Assembly: GCA_029565465.1 (NCBI GenBank)
Contig: JAKQOD010000766.1
Location: 1 to 52,579 of the forward strand
Length of the DNA stretch: 52,579 nucleotides
Source: Deltaproteobacteria bacterium
Lineage (GTDB): Bacteria; Myxococcota_A; Polyangia; Haliangiales; Haliangiaceae
Direction of reading: 5' to 3'
Shown: in pieces, positions 33,801 to 42,511 of the stretch
How positions within the stretch are numbered: the first letter of the stretch is position 1
Layout of the letters: each line of letters opens with the position of its first letter
Program-made: the position numbers and the translations under genes
The notes under the pieces: model-generated
Database searches by the model: none
The model's input: the letters and a program-made list of their open reading frames with translations, nothing else
What the model was told of the DNA's origin: nothing

Positions 33801-36373
33801 ACACTCACCGCTGCAAGCTTGCTCGCACCAGCAAGCCAATGCCTGGGCACGCGGCGCCAAACGCTGAGCAATGCAAGCGCAGCGAACACCAACAGCCCAC
33901 CCGCAGCGTTGCCGTCACCCGCGCTGTTACAGCCCGAGCCGCCCGTCGTTACCACCACTTCGTTGCCGTTAAGCAGGCCGCATTGGCCTAACGAGCAGGC
34001 TTGGCCAGTTGGGCACTCGACACCCAAGCAGCGGTCCGGTTCGCATTGCCCCGACGACGGATTGCACACCCGGTTTGGCATACACGTCACGCCGTTGCAT
34101 GGATTTGGCTCGCAGCGATTTTCGGTTGCATTGCAAACCAAGCCGGTCGCGCAGGTTTGATCGCACCCAGTGGCTTCGCAGGTGCCATCGCGGCACAGCT
34201 CGCCAGTGCCACAATACACATTGGCGCAGCTGCCAACGCAGGCGCCGTCGCGGCAGAACGTGCCATCGCCACAGGTTACGCCGGCGCACTTGTCAGGCGT
34301 GCACACCGAGTTGATGCACAGCTCGTTGGCCGCGCAGATGTTCAAGTAGTCGCACGTATTTGGGACGCAAGCACCGTCGGTCGCGCGGCATTCGGTGCCG
34401 GGATTGCATTGCACGCCGTTGCAGATTGGGTTGCACACGCCGGCGTTACAAACTTGGAATTCACCGTTAGGGCCAGCTGGGCAAACAATGCCAAAGCACG
34501 GATCGGTAACGCAGAAACGGTTGGCATTGCAGACCTTGCCGGTTGGGCAAGGGAACTCACCTTCGGCACAAGGCGCTGCACATTCACCGTTTTCGCACAC
34601 GCCACCGCTGCACAAATCGCCTTCGTCGATCACGCCATCACAATCGTCGTCAAGACCGTTGCAGATTTCGGTGCCGCCGGTGGTGTTCCCAACGCACGTG
34701 ATTGCACCATTGATACAGCGGTTGGTGCCAGCGCTGCACGCACCCATGCCGCCGCACGCCGTGCCCACGCCAGGCACGTTGTCATCAACGATGCCGTTGC
34801 AATCGTCGTCGATATTGTTGCAGGTTTCGGCGATTGGACCAATGCCGCCTTGGCACGCCAACGCGCCGTTGACGCACACGAATTGGCCAGGGTCGCAGGC
34901 GCCCACGCTGTCACCGCAAGGCTGGCCAGCATCAACGGTGCTGTTATCAACCGTGCCGTTGCAATCGTCGTCAAGGCCGTTGCAACGCTCAGGGCTTGGG
35001 CCAACTTCGCCAGCGCACACCAACGCGCCCAACACGCAGATCGTTGCACCAAATGAACATTCGCCAGCGTCGGAGTTGCCACACACTTGGCCAACGTCGG
35101 TTGGATCGTTGTCGATCACGCCGTTGCAGTCGTTATCAAGCAAGTCGCAGACTTCGGGCGACGGGCCCGTGGCACCTGCACAAACCCGCATGCCGCCTTG
35201 GCACACGAACACCCCGGGGTCGCAAGCGCCCACATCGTTGCCACACGCACCGCCCACATCGGTTGGCGTTTCATCAACGTTGCCGTCGCAGTCATCATCA
35301 AGGCCGTTGCAGAGTTCCTGATTGGCGCCGGTGTTGTCGCTGCAATTGAGTGCACCATTGACGCACACGATATTGCCTTCGGGGCACGCGTCAGCGTCGC
35401 CACCGTCGCACGCCGCGCCAGTGCCACCAGGATTGTCGTCGATCGCGTTGTTGCAGTTATTGTCGAGCCCATCACACAGTTCAGGGCTTGGATTCACCGT
35501 CGACTGACATTGAATCTCCGCGGTGCGGCAAACGGTGACACCGGTTTGACACTCGCCAGCGCGCGCGCCACCGACACACGTCATCATTTGGCCGTCACAG
35601 ACGCAGGCGTTGCCAACGTCGGTCAAGTTTGGATCAGCCGCGTCGACCAAGCCGTCGCAGTCGTTATCAAGACCGTCGCAGATTTCGGCTTGCGGCGTGC
35701 ACGGCGGGGTTAGCCCCGTGACGCGAATCATCATGTCTTCGAAGTCGTTGTCACCGCCGCGAAACAAGTCTTCAAAGCCAAAATAAAAACGGTTCGCGGT
35801 ATTCGGCGAGGTGTACACCAAGTGATGCACGAAGTCGCCGTCGTTGTTGAGGTCGGCTTGCGTGTAGTAGATGCGGCCGAACAGCGAAAGATTGTCGGTA
35901 CCCAACCCAATATCACCGCAGTTATTGCCCGACGGATTGTCTTGCGGCGTGATCAAATAGAAGCCGATGAAGCCACCTTTGTAACGACCAGCAGCGCGCT
36001 CAACCGCGAAGTCGACAGTGACCGAGCCACCGGGTTCGATCGAACACTGCATTGCACGATGCAAGTTGGCGGCGCGGCCCGCAGGCGACAGCACATCGTC
36101 GCCGACGTTGTACCAACCGAAACTGTTTTCGAAGCCTGCACCTTCGGCTACGTCGAAGAATTGCACTGGCACGGTTTCGCTTGGCCGAAACACTTCGGGC
36201 ACTTTGGCAGCATCAAGCACGGCGTCGATGCCGTTCTCCGACGAGTTCAGCGCATTTTGCGCCGCACTTGTCACTGGCAGAATCGTGCCGTCAACTTGAG
36301 TTACCGTTGCAGACGCGTTTTGCGCGCAGAGCAAGCCTGCTGTCACTGCAGTGACAGCTAAGAGTTTTCGCAT
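30890..36373 (-). CDS. 1827-aa MopE-like surface protein; apparent in-frame fusion of two proteins
   Basis: The continuous ORF has a Sec signal (MRKLLAVTAVTAGLLCAQNA) and a DUF4114-like domain (about residues 60-225, with FGFEDLFRGGDNDF). Seven MopE-type Cys repeats (C-D-G-L-D-N-D-C-D-G style) and then EGF-like Cys modules follow. Residues 812-848 look like a MYXO-CTERM sorting tail: GSGCNSAGDG (Cys815), a hydrophobic helix and WRR. Straight after, without a stop, a second export signal appears: Val842 (GTG), a hydrophobic stretch and lipobox GSTSC (Cys869). Next come an Asp-rich linker, seven more MopE repeats and a C-terminal BNR/sialidase-like beta-propeller with repeated RSTDGGATF. It may be one polyprotein or two genes whose boundary lost its stop. 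MopE repeats in known proteins bind metal, notably copper. Confidence 0.85.
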   Translation of the reverse strand: MRKLLAVTAVTAGLLCAQNASATVTQVDGTILPVTSAAQNALNSSENGIDAVLDAAKVPEVFRPSETVPVQFFDVAEGAGFENSFGWYNVGDDVLSPAGRAANLHRAMQCSIEPGGSVTVDFAVERAAGRYKGGFIGFYLITPQDNPSGNNCGDIGLGTDNLSLFGRIYYTQADLNNDGDFVHHLVYTSPNTANRFYFGFEDLFRGGDNDFEDMMIRVTGLTPPCTPQAEICDGLDNDCDGLVDAADPNLTDVGNACVCDGQMMTCVGGARAGECQTGVTVCRTAEIQCQSTVNPSPELCDGLDNNCNNAIDDNPGGTGAACDGGDADACPEGNIVCVNGALNCSDNTGANQELCNGLDDDCDGNVDETPTDVGGACGNDVGACDPGVFVCQGGMRVCAGATGPSPEVCDLLDNDCNGVIDNDPTDVGQVCGNSDAGECSFGATICVLGALVCAGEVGPSPERCNGLDDDCNGTVDNSTVDAGQPCGDSVGACDPGQFVCVNGALACQGGIGPIAETCNNIDDDCNGIVDDNVPGVGTACGGMGACSAGTNRCINGAITCVGNTTGGTEICNGLDDDCDGVIDEGDLCSGGVCENGECAAPCAEGEFPCPTGKVCNANRFCVTDPCFGIVCPAGPNGEFQVCNAGVCNPICNGVQCNPGTECRATDGACVPNTCDYLNICAANELCINSVCTPDKCAGVTCGDGTFCRDGACVGSCANVYCGTGELCRDGTCEATGCDQTCATGLVCNATENRCEPNPCNGVTCMPNRVCNPSSGQCEPDRCLGVECPTGQACSLGQCGLLNGNEVVVTTGGSGCNSAGDGNAAGGLLVFAALALLSVWRRVPRHWLAGASKLAAVSVAVAAGLGSTSCKRNDYCLNCEIAQDGNTGDGGLVDARPDGPTTECDQGIIKPEKCNGVDDDCDGAADNGFDLLSDEKNCGACGVECNRSGAQTQCVAGACEIVACFPGFVDTNGDVSQGYANSDGCEYQCFTSNNGVEACDGVDNNCNGTVDEGIDLTADENNCGQCGKVCDFFQATATCMAGACGFDPSADCAPGFHDRDGMQANGCEYSCSNTNGGVETCDLVDNDCDGVVDDGFDTQGDAANCGRCGNVCQFPHTVPRCTAGVCGFNPATDCALGFVDVNGRQIDGCEYACTITNAGLEACDGVDNDCDGTVDDNAIGTNMLCASTGAPVGACVADGMTVCSQGFLVCSGATSSSLETCDNVDQDCDGSVDDGVVRNCYTGASGTEGIGVCHGGSEACMTGAFTGLCIGEVTPGAESCNNRDDDCDNNVDEALLGGPLTESCYSGSPGTEGVGTCMAGTKTCAAGAFGGCVGEVVDTVDVCGDGIDSDCDGLEGATEGCLSSSADVRIDGTTGGALATADGAQHSFDVEIAAGGATLGANLYVVWTELVGNVGEVYFRRSTDGGATWSNIVNLTAGVGETAVKPLIVVAPGTTDRVMIAFQSVSGGVRDIRFVRSTDGGATFNAVSGVLDAAGDSFHHALAASADGQTINLVWERLDTTTLNRDVISRTSTDGGVTFQAERVINVGSITNPARFAGRPQVAVTASGRIVWAWREIRGARATRDIFVANSTSATAAPAADARVDNDTADNRDSDFPVMALAANSVYLTWQDVSTLNNGGSDVMFSRSIDAGQTFGAERIIDDPLSEVSSSFSPHLAVDPRTAVATDDVVALVWEDRREGTQAYASVSSNGGSTFAGAKRVSSVNGDPAAGETSLPQIAHAGNGTMVVTYQNRLTAGASRVYVATSIDNGASWTNSHALADTGGGQALAPRVVPIVRAGKNGGLTVWSDFRAGTKVNGDIYTVATTAP

Positions 36374-36480
36374 GTGTCCATGCTAACGAAGATCAGGATT
36401 TGGTGACAAGGATCTGACGGGTAACTAATCGATATCCGCGTCGAGCCAAGCCTGTGTGCATGTAGGCATCGTGCGTACGT

Positions 36481-37134
36481 TCACCACGTGCGACTAACAC
36501 CAACGGTAAGCTGTGCAATCGAACCGTCGACGGGAAACGTGCCACTCGCAGCACGATGTAGGGAAACCTCGGGCGTTAATGTCCATGCTGGCGACCACTG
36601 CCAAGCCAAATTGCCGAAGCCGCCGAACCACACGCCGTGTTCGCTGCCACCATTGCGTGGCCAAAATTCATAGGCTGCGACGGCCGGGCCAACACTCCAC
36701 GTTAAACACCCTGAAGTACGCTTGGTTGCAATACCAATGAGCCGTGCGTGGACTTCGGTGCCGGGTGAGATCAAGCTCCGTGCTGGCAGTTGCACACCGC
36801 CGATTGCGACGAGCGCTGCCAATGACCACGGCGTTGCACCGTTCGATTGCCAAAACCGTGTCTTGCCAAACGCCTCGACGCCAAGCGTCGAAATTGCGCC
36901 ACCAACTTCCGAGTTGTGCCCGACCCCTCGGGCCGCGGCCAAGCCAACCGCACCACCAGGCACCGTTGCGCTTTGCTCGTTGTCGCGTAACGTTTGAACG
37001 GTGCTAATCACGCTGCCGCGCCACTGCCCACGCGCTAGCGGTTCGGCGGTGTGCTGTACGGTGAACGTACCGCAGCCGCTACCAACGCAGCAGCCCAGCA
37101 CGACCGCGGCCTTCGGCCAACGTGCACGGCTATT
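36481..37134 (-). CDS. Lipoprotein, probably a beta-rich outer-membrane protein
   Basis: Predicted 217-aa protein. I chose the GTG at 37134 because it overlaps the stop of the upstream esterase gene (GTGAATAG) and starts a signal peptide ending VGSGC (Cys22). The mature protein is rich in alternating hydrophobic strands, Gly and Trp, and ends in the aromatic VGVSRTW, a pattern seen in outer-membrane beta-barrels. A start 16 codons earlier is possible but would extend the overlap. It is co-transcribed with the esterase. Confidence 0.65.
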   Translation of the reverse strand, partial: NSRARWPKAAVVLGCCVGSGCGTFTVQHTAEPLARGQWRGSVISTVQTLRDNEQSATVPGGAVGLAAARGVGHNSEVGGAISTLGVEAFGKTRFWQSNGATPWSLAALVAIGGVQLPARSLISPGTEVHARLIGIATKRTSGCLTWSVGPAVAAYEFWPRNGGSEHGVWFGGFGNLAWQWSPAWTLTPEVSLHRAASGTFPVDGSIAQLTVGVSRTW

Positions 37135-38152
37135 CACGGTTGTCCTCGAAGAACTGCAAGATTTGTTCGCTTCCAACATCATGAGTCACCAAGCCGACGC
37201 GATCTTCATCGAGATATGGATCGCCATTGGGCCAAGTATGGCCACCGCCGTCGATGCGCAGCAGCTCGGTTGCTTTGCGGCAACCAGCCCAACGCTGCAG
37301 GATCACACTGGTGCCATCGCTGGGATCAATGTCATTCAATAGCGTATCGTTGGTCACAGCAGTGCAGCCATTGCGGCTGCGCCACCCTTCCATTGATGGT
37401 GCAACCGCGAGTTTGTCGCCGTTATTTTCTAAACAAGATTGGCTACCGCCTTCGTACGGCCAACAAGGATCGCTAGTGCCGTGCACTTGCAAGACCGCAA
37501 CCGGGTCGGCACATGCGCCGCCATCACCCGCAAATTGATTGGTGCCAGCAACCGGCGCGATCGCGCGAATCATGCTTGCCCGCTCGCAAGCAATGCGGTG
37601 CGACATGGCGGCGCCATTCGAAATGCCGGTCAAGAATAGATGCTCAGTGTCCAATTGCGGCAAGCCCTGCAGCTGTTCGAGCAACGCATCGAAGTATGCG
37701 ATGTCGTCAACGCCACTGCGACAGGCCGCACCCGACACACATGCCAAGGCCTCGCCACCACCAGCGTTCCATGTGCGCAGATTCCGCGCCGGCCGCGCGC
37801 CCGTACCGTCGGGAAATACCACGGCGTAGCCACGGGCGTTGGCGAGTGAAGCGAAACAAGCCGACGATGTTGTGTCGCCACGTGGGCAGGATGTGCGATT
37901 GGCGCCGACGCGACTGCCGCCGCCACCGTGGAAACTGATGATCACACCGCGTGGCCCGGCCGCCGCTTGCGCCGCGGTTGGCAGATGCAACGTATAGCCA
38001 CGGTCGGTCCAACCTGGCACTGTGCATTCAGCAATTTCGCCAGGGCGTAAAGCACGTCCAGCGCATGGCGTTTCACGGTTGCACGCATTACTCGCCACCG
38101 TCGCGATGCCGACGAGCCCGAACGCTGCGAACCTTGTTAGCCGCGCTTGCAT
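37130..38152 (-). CDS. Esterase lipoprotein, PHB-depolymerase family
   Basis: Predicted 340-aa lipoprotein from the ATG at 38152; the longer frame upstream is Arg/His-rich and non-coding. The lipobox is VASNAC (Cys24, then Asn). It is an alpha/beta-hydrolase with SFHGGGGSR, Ser178 in GISNGAAM, HGTSDPCWP and GGGHTWP as the likely His region. Many Cys suggest an extracytoplasmic enzyme with disulfides. Likely to hydrolyse polyester or phenolic esters. It is the first gene of a coupled pair with the barrel-like lipoprotein. Confidence 0.85.
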   Translation of the reverse strand: MQARLTRFAAFGLVGIATVASNACNRETPCAGRALRPGEIAECTVPGWTDRGYTLHLPTAAQAAAGPRGVIISFHGGGGSRVGANRTSCPRGDTTSSACFASLANARGYAVVFPDGTGARPARNLRTWNAGGGEALACVSGAACRSGVDDIAYFDALLEQLQGLPQLDTEHLFLTGISNGAAMSHRIACERASMIRAIAPVAGTNQFAGDGGACADPVAVLQVHGTSDPCWPYEGGSQSCLENNGDKLAVAPSMEGWRSRNGCTAVTNDTLLNDIDPSDGTSVILQRWAGCRKATELLRIDGGGHTWPNGDPYLDEDRVGLVTHDVGSEQILQFFEDNRE

Positions 38153-38311
38153 AGGTCGATTGTGAATCGGTTCCACCCGTATCGCAAGCGACCCTGCACG
38201 AACGCGCTCATGTTTGCAGCGTGGCAAAGCGTGAGCAACCCAACAATGTACGCAAACCATGCGATGCTGCCACATTGTCTCGCTGTCGTTGCTGTGGCAA
38301 TGTGCAGCGCC

Positions 38312-39571
38312 ATGCTGCGCTTGCTGCGTCGTTACCCTGCGTTTCATGCCGCCACGGCAATTGCGGCCAGCCTTGGAGCGTTCGCCGGCGCCGCGGCCGC
38401 CGACCCAACCACGAACGAACCAAACCAAGCCGCAGCGCTAACCGCTGCCGCCTTCGATAACCCCTGCATTAGCAAGTCTGGTGGCAGCTGCAACGCGCAC
38501 GCACTCGACGCATTTGTTGCCAGCGCCAACGCACAGCACAACGCCAACCCGGCAGCGCCATTGCGCCTTTCGTACATTGGCGATTCGCTCACCGCCGATG
38601 ATCAAATCGTCGATCGCGTGCGCACCAAACTGCAACGCGAGTTTGGCAATGGCGGTCCTGGCTTCGTCTTCGTTGTGCCACCACATCCATATTGCCAGTT
38701 GCGCTCAGCCACGCGTAGCGTTGCAGGCACCTGGACCAGCCGTGGCGTGATCGGCGCGGCCGAAGCCGACCATTTGATGGGCCTAGGTGGCAGCAGCGCG
38801 ACGGGCAGCGACGGTGCGCGCTTGTTCATCAAAAGTGCCGCACCGTTTGCAACCGCCGACGTGTTTTACATGGCGCAACCTCACGGCGGCACCCTCGATC
38901 TCGTCGCTGATAAAGCGGTCGTAAAGCCGCTGTCGACCAAAGCCGAGCAAAAGGCCGCAGGTTTTGACCAAACCGCATTTGCATCGCCTATCAAACAACT
39001 CGAAGTCCGCGTCAACGGCAGCGTTCGCATGTTTGGAGTTGCGCTCGAAAACGGGCGCGGTGCGGTGGTCGATAATCTCGGCGTCGTCAACGGCACAGCT
39101 AAAACCTTGTTGCGCAATAACCAAGCGCATTGGACCGCGCAGCTGCAACACCGCGCGCCAGCGCTCACCATCATCATGCTTGGCACCAACGAAGCTGAAT
39201 GGTTGCCGGCTGCGGGGGCCGCCCTCGACGAACACGAAAAACTCTACGGCAAGTTACTTGCCGCGGTGCGCGCCGCCAATCCAACCCGTTCTTGTTTGGT
39301 GATTTCACCGTTTGATCAGCTTGATTGGCGCCAACCCAACACGCCGCCGCGGGCGTCGGTGCCGGCTATGGTTGCGGTGCAGCATCGCGTTGCCACCGCG
39401 CACGGTTGTGCGTTTTGGAACACCTACGAATGGATGGGTGGCGCTGGCAGTTCACGCGGCTGGGCTAAGCGCCAACTCGTCACCAATGATTTTCAACATC
39501 CCACCACCAAAGGCGCCAACCTCATCGGCGATGCACTGGCGGCCGGCTTGTTGGCACTTACCAAACACTGA
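38312..39571 (+). CDS. SGNH/GDSL-family hydrolase, secreted
   Basis: Predicted 419-aa enzyme. The ATG at 38312 gives a twin-basic start (MLRLLRRYPAF) and an Ala-rich signal peptide with a type I cleavage site near AAAAD. Family marks: Ser92 in IGDSLTADD (block I), MLGTNEAEW (block III), and Asp393 with His396 in NDFQHPTTKGANLIG (block V). The closest well-known relatives in this broad family act on sugar O-acetyl groups, lysophospholipids or other esters; the substrate here cannot be inferred. It is divergent from the esterase pair. Confidence 0.85.
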   Translation: MLRLLRRYPAFHAATAIAASLGAFAGAAAADPTTNEPNQAAALTAAAFDNPCISKSGGSCNAHALDAFVASANAQHNANPAAPLRLSYIGDSLTADDQIVDRVRTKLQREFGNGGPGFVFVVPPHPYCQLRSATRSVAGTWTSRGVIGAAEADHLMGLGGSSATGSDGARLFIKSAAPFATADVFYMAQPHGGTLDLVADKAVVKPLSTKAEQKAAGFDQTAFASPIKQLEVRVNGSVRMFGVALENGRGAVVDNLGVVNGTAKTLLRNNQAHWTAQLQHRAPALTIIMLGTNEAEWLPAAGAALDEHEKLYGKLLAAVRAANPTRSCLVISPFDQLDWRQPNTPPRASVPAMVAVQHRVATAHGCAFWNTYEWMGGAGSSRGWAKRQLVTNDFQHPTTKGANLIGDALAAGLLALTKH

Positions 39572-39583
39572 CGGCGCGGGCGC

Positions 39584-41686
39584 TCATGCTGCTTTGAGCC
39601 ACGCCACCAAGGTGTTGTTGGCACGCTTGGAAAGTTTGGCCGCCTTCCACGTTTTTAGATCAGCTGCGAATTGCGCTTTGCCAGGACTCGCAACTGCAGC
39701 GCGCAACAACGCCAAGCCAACGCCGCAATCGGTTTCGTCGGTAGGATCCAGTTGCTGCAGCAGTTTACGTGCAGCCGCAACATGTTTGGCACGGGCACTC
39801 GCCACCTGCAGCAAACCAGCGAAGGCAGCAGCACGCACTGCGATGGCTTTCGACGGAGTGGCCGCGGCGGCCAGCACCTTTGTTGCCAATGCGCCGTCGC
39901 ATTTCGCCAATGCTTGCGCCAGCAATGCGCGTTCGCCACTTGCAGCATCACCAAGGCCACGCTCGAAACCGGCTTGCAACGCAGGCGCTGCCAACCGGCT
40001 CGGATTGTCGACCAAGAATGCGACGATGGCCATCAACACAACTTGATTGAGGCGTGAGTATTCCGCCGTACGCATCATCACCGTTAACAACTGTAGTGCG
40101 TTGGCGTCTTTCATGCGCAGCAACGCACCGAGGGCGAGCGCTGCTGTGTCAGTTTGTGCACTGTTGATCTGAGCCGCGTAGCGCGCTGCTTCACTGCGCA
40201 GATACAACCGAGCGCTGGCATCCTTTGCATATCTAACTTGTTGCTCGGCGACGGCGGTAATTTCCAAGCGGCGCAACCGCGACAAGGCTTGCAAGTCGCC
40301 GAACCGTGCGACCAGCGCTGCGCTGAAGTCTGCGAAGTTGCTGCGGGTTGCACCAAACAGCGCAAGCGCACCAAACGCTGCGTCGCGATGATTGTCGTCG
40401 ACGGTGCCACTGCGCTCAAGCAATGCAACGCTATATGCTGCCAACGCCGCCGCCATCTTTTTGTCGTCCTTACACGCCATCATGGCGTCGACGATCAAAG
40501 CCCGCAACATGTTCTGAAACAGCGGCGCATTGCCGCGTTTGGACCGCAGCAGCATGCTGGTTCGCTCGTCGTTGACAAATTCAGCCTTGATCAACGCTTG
40601 TTCGTGCTTACTCGGACGCCCGGCACCGTGGAGCAACTCTGCCAACGTGGCCAACGCATCTACGGCATAGCCGCTTTTCTTGGCGACACTTTGCACGATT
40701 CGCTTCGCCGACTCCACAGTATTGCCGTCACGGCCGCTGCTCAGCGCCGGCTTGGCGCTAGGCGCATACGCAGCCGGCTGCAATGCCTGCACATTGGCAC
40801 GAAACTCAACCAGCCGCTTCGCTGGCCACCATGCTGGCAACGACTGCTTAGCCATGGCGCGTTTCGCGACGGTTACCAGCTCTGCCGTCGGTGAATACGA
40901 CAATTCCACCACAGGCACCAACTGCGCCAGCGCTTCGAAGTTTTCGAGCGCGAGATGATGCAACAACCAATAGGCTTGATGATGCGGCCATTGCTGCACC
41001 AACCCGCGTTGGCCGGCTGCGAAATCTTTTTGGTACTCAGCAAACGCTGGCAGCCCTTCGATGCCATCGCCGATGCCGTACCAGTCACCTTCGGGAAAAA
41101 ACTGCGCAACAATCCAATCAGTGCGTGCCTGCAAATCAGCTGGCCCAAGCAGCTTGGGTAATTTCGTGCGCTTGGTGGTCACCTTCAGCGCAGCCAACGT
41201 TGCCGGCAATGTCACGGCGTTTGCGTCGTCGGGATCGTTGAAATACGAATCCTCGCGATACTGCCGCAACACAAAATCAGCGATCGATTCGTCGAGCAAT
41301 TCGAGCTCGCGCTCATCTTGATGCGACGCCCACACTTGGCTGGTACCGGTTGGAGTCGGCGCCCAGGTCGCAAGCCACAACTCTTCAGCATCTTCAAGAA
41401 TCGGGCTGGCACCCACAAACAGCGCACGAATGCGTGCAGCACGGCACCCGTCGTCGTCGATCGCGATCGCTTTCGAAAGCGGCAGCGTGGTGGCTGCAAA
41501 CAGCGCATTGCGGTAGCCAGCGCGCACGGCTTGCTTGGTCAACGCAACATTCCAACGCCCCAGTTCTGGCGATGCGTGCTTGGCCAACCAAGGCAAAAAC
41601 CCATTGGCAACAGCGGGCTTGCGTTTGTGTTTGATAGGCGCAAGCAGGGTTTCAAACGTAACCGACGTAGCGAGTTGCTTTGCCAT
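39584..41686 (-). CDS. Uncharacterised 700-aa helical-repeat protein
   Basis: A long convincing ORF with good coding composition but no family I recognise. The protein is almost wholly alpha-helical, rich in Ala and Leu, with no signal peptide or membrane helix. From about residue 380 it reads like HEAT-type solenoid repeats (ALATLAELLHGAG, ALGALLRMKDANALQLL, ALLAQALAKCDGALATKVL). The N-terminal part has an acidic patch (HQDERELELLDESIADFVL). A cytoplasmic scaffold or binding protein is possible. Monocistronic, followed on the other strand by an intergenic gap. Confidence 0.8.
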   Translation of the reverse strand: MAKQLATSVTFETLLAPIKHKRKPAVANGFLPWLAKHASPELGRWNVALTKQAVRAGYRNALFAATTLPLSKAIAIDDDGCRAARIRALFVGASPILEDAEELWLATWAPTPTGTSQVWASHQDERELELLDESIADFVLRQYREDSYFNDPDDANAVTLPATLAALKVTTKRTKLPKLLGPADLQARTDWIVAQFFPEGDWYGIGDGIEGLPAFAEYQKDFAAGQRGLVQQWPHHQAYWLLHHLALENFEALAQLVPVVELSYSPTAELVTVAKRAMAKQSLPAWWPAKRLVEFRANVQALQPAAYAPSAKPALSSGRDGNTVESAKRIVQSVAKKSGYAVDALATLAELLHGAGRPSKHEQALIKAEFVNDERTSMLLRSKRGNAPLFQNMLRALIVDAMMACKDDKKMAAALAAYSVALLERSGTVDDNHRDAAFGALALFGATRSNFADFSAALVARFGDLQALSRLRRLEITAVAEQQVRYAKDASARLYLRSEAARYAAQINSAQTDTAALALGALLRMKDANALQLLTVMMRTAEYSRLNQVVLMAIVAFLVDNPSRLAAPALQAGFERGLGDAASGERALLAQALAKCDGALATKVLAAAATPSKAIAVRAAAFAGLLQVASARAKHVAAARKLLQQLDPTDETDCGVGLALLRAAVASPGKAQFAADLKTWKAAKLSKRANNTLVAWLKAA

Positions 41687-42019
41687 GCTGCCAGCGTCGC
41701 AGATTCTAGCTTGCCCCGCATCGCGCGCGCGACAATTTGAGCGCTAGACCAACAACCACCGGCGATGTCTGGCTTGCCCAACGCAACATATCGGCCCTAC
41801 CCTGGGCTTGGGATCCTACCTAACGGTGGGCTTCGACGCGGTGGTTATCGCGCTTGTGAACTTTGCCTTCATTCGGTGCTCGCCGCGAACGCCATCTTTT
41901 TTCGGCCGCACCGCTATTGCTACGCTATGATTCGGCATGACTCGCCGTACAAGTTCGTGGCCGCGGCGGGCGCTGGTCCATAGCTCGCAACGGCATCCAC
42001 AAATTTTGGAGGCAATGAT
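41687..42019. other. Intergenic region with possible promoter for the following lipoprotein
   Basis: 333 bases between divergent genes, with no convincing ORF. A TATGAT at 41926-41931 could be a -10 box, with a poor -35 (TTCGGC) 17 bases before it. TTTTGGAGG sits just upstream of the ATG at 42020. No repeats were seen. Confidence 0.3.
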
Positions 42020-42511
42020 ATGAACCGTTTCGCTTGCCTGCTTGTGGTGATTGTCCTCGGCTGTAGCAAAGGCAACCAATCGATGAGTGCAGATCCGTTA
42101 GCGACCAAGCCGAGCGCAACAGCAAGCGCCCCGAATCTGGAAGAAGCGTTGGCGGTGATGGCCAAAAGTGGCCTCAGCCTTACCCGACGCGACGAGCCGG
42201 CCCGAGCGCCGCGCTGGGTGCCGCCGAGCAATGTTGGATTCGGCGCCTTCACCGTGAAACAATTTGAAAACACCCGTGGCGGCGCAGTTGCGCAAGTGTA
42301 TGTCTACGCATTTGCGGATGAAACCGGTGCCGCTGCGCAAGAAACACCGCTGCGCGCCATGTTGCTGGACGGCGAACGTAGCGCGCTGATCCGGCGCGGG
42401 CGCACGCTCTTCTGGGTCACCGCGCCCCTGAGTTTGCCTAGCGGCGTGGTCCCGCCTGGTAACATGGTGCCGTTTGATACTTTGGTGGCAACGCTGCAAG
42501 CCAAGTCTTAA
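42020..42511 (+). CDS. Small lipoprotein of unknown function
   Basis: Predicted 163-aa lipoprotein with a strong ribosome-binding site (GGAGG, eight bases before ATG). The signal peptide ends VIVLGC (Cys15, then Ser). The mature part has a Ser/Ala/Pro linker and a mixed alpha/beta domain with VYVYAFADETGAAAQ and FWVTAPLSLP. I recognise no family. A palindrome lies directly after the stop. Confidence 0.8.
   Translation: MNRFACLLVVIVLGCSKGNQSMSADPLATKPSATASAPNLEEALAVMAKSGLSLTRRDEPARAPRWVPPSNVGFGAFTVKQFENTRGGAVAQVYVYAFADETGAAAQETPLRAMLLDGERSALIRRGRTLFWVTAPLSLPSGVVPPGNMVPFDTLVATLQAKS

Noticed and set aside
34001..35056. 351-codon ORF antisense to the MopE-like gene
   Set aside because: It mirrors the Cys/Asp repeats of the real gene as Ala/Val repeats; no independent motif or ribosome-binding site.
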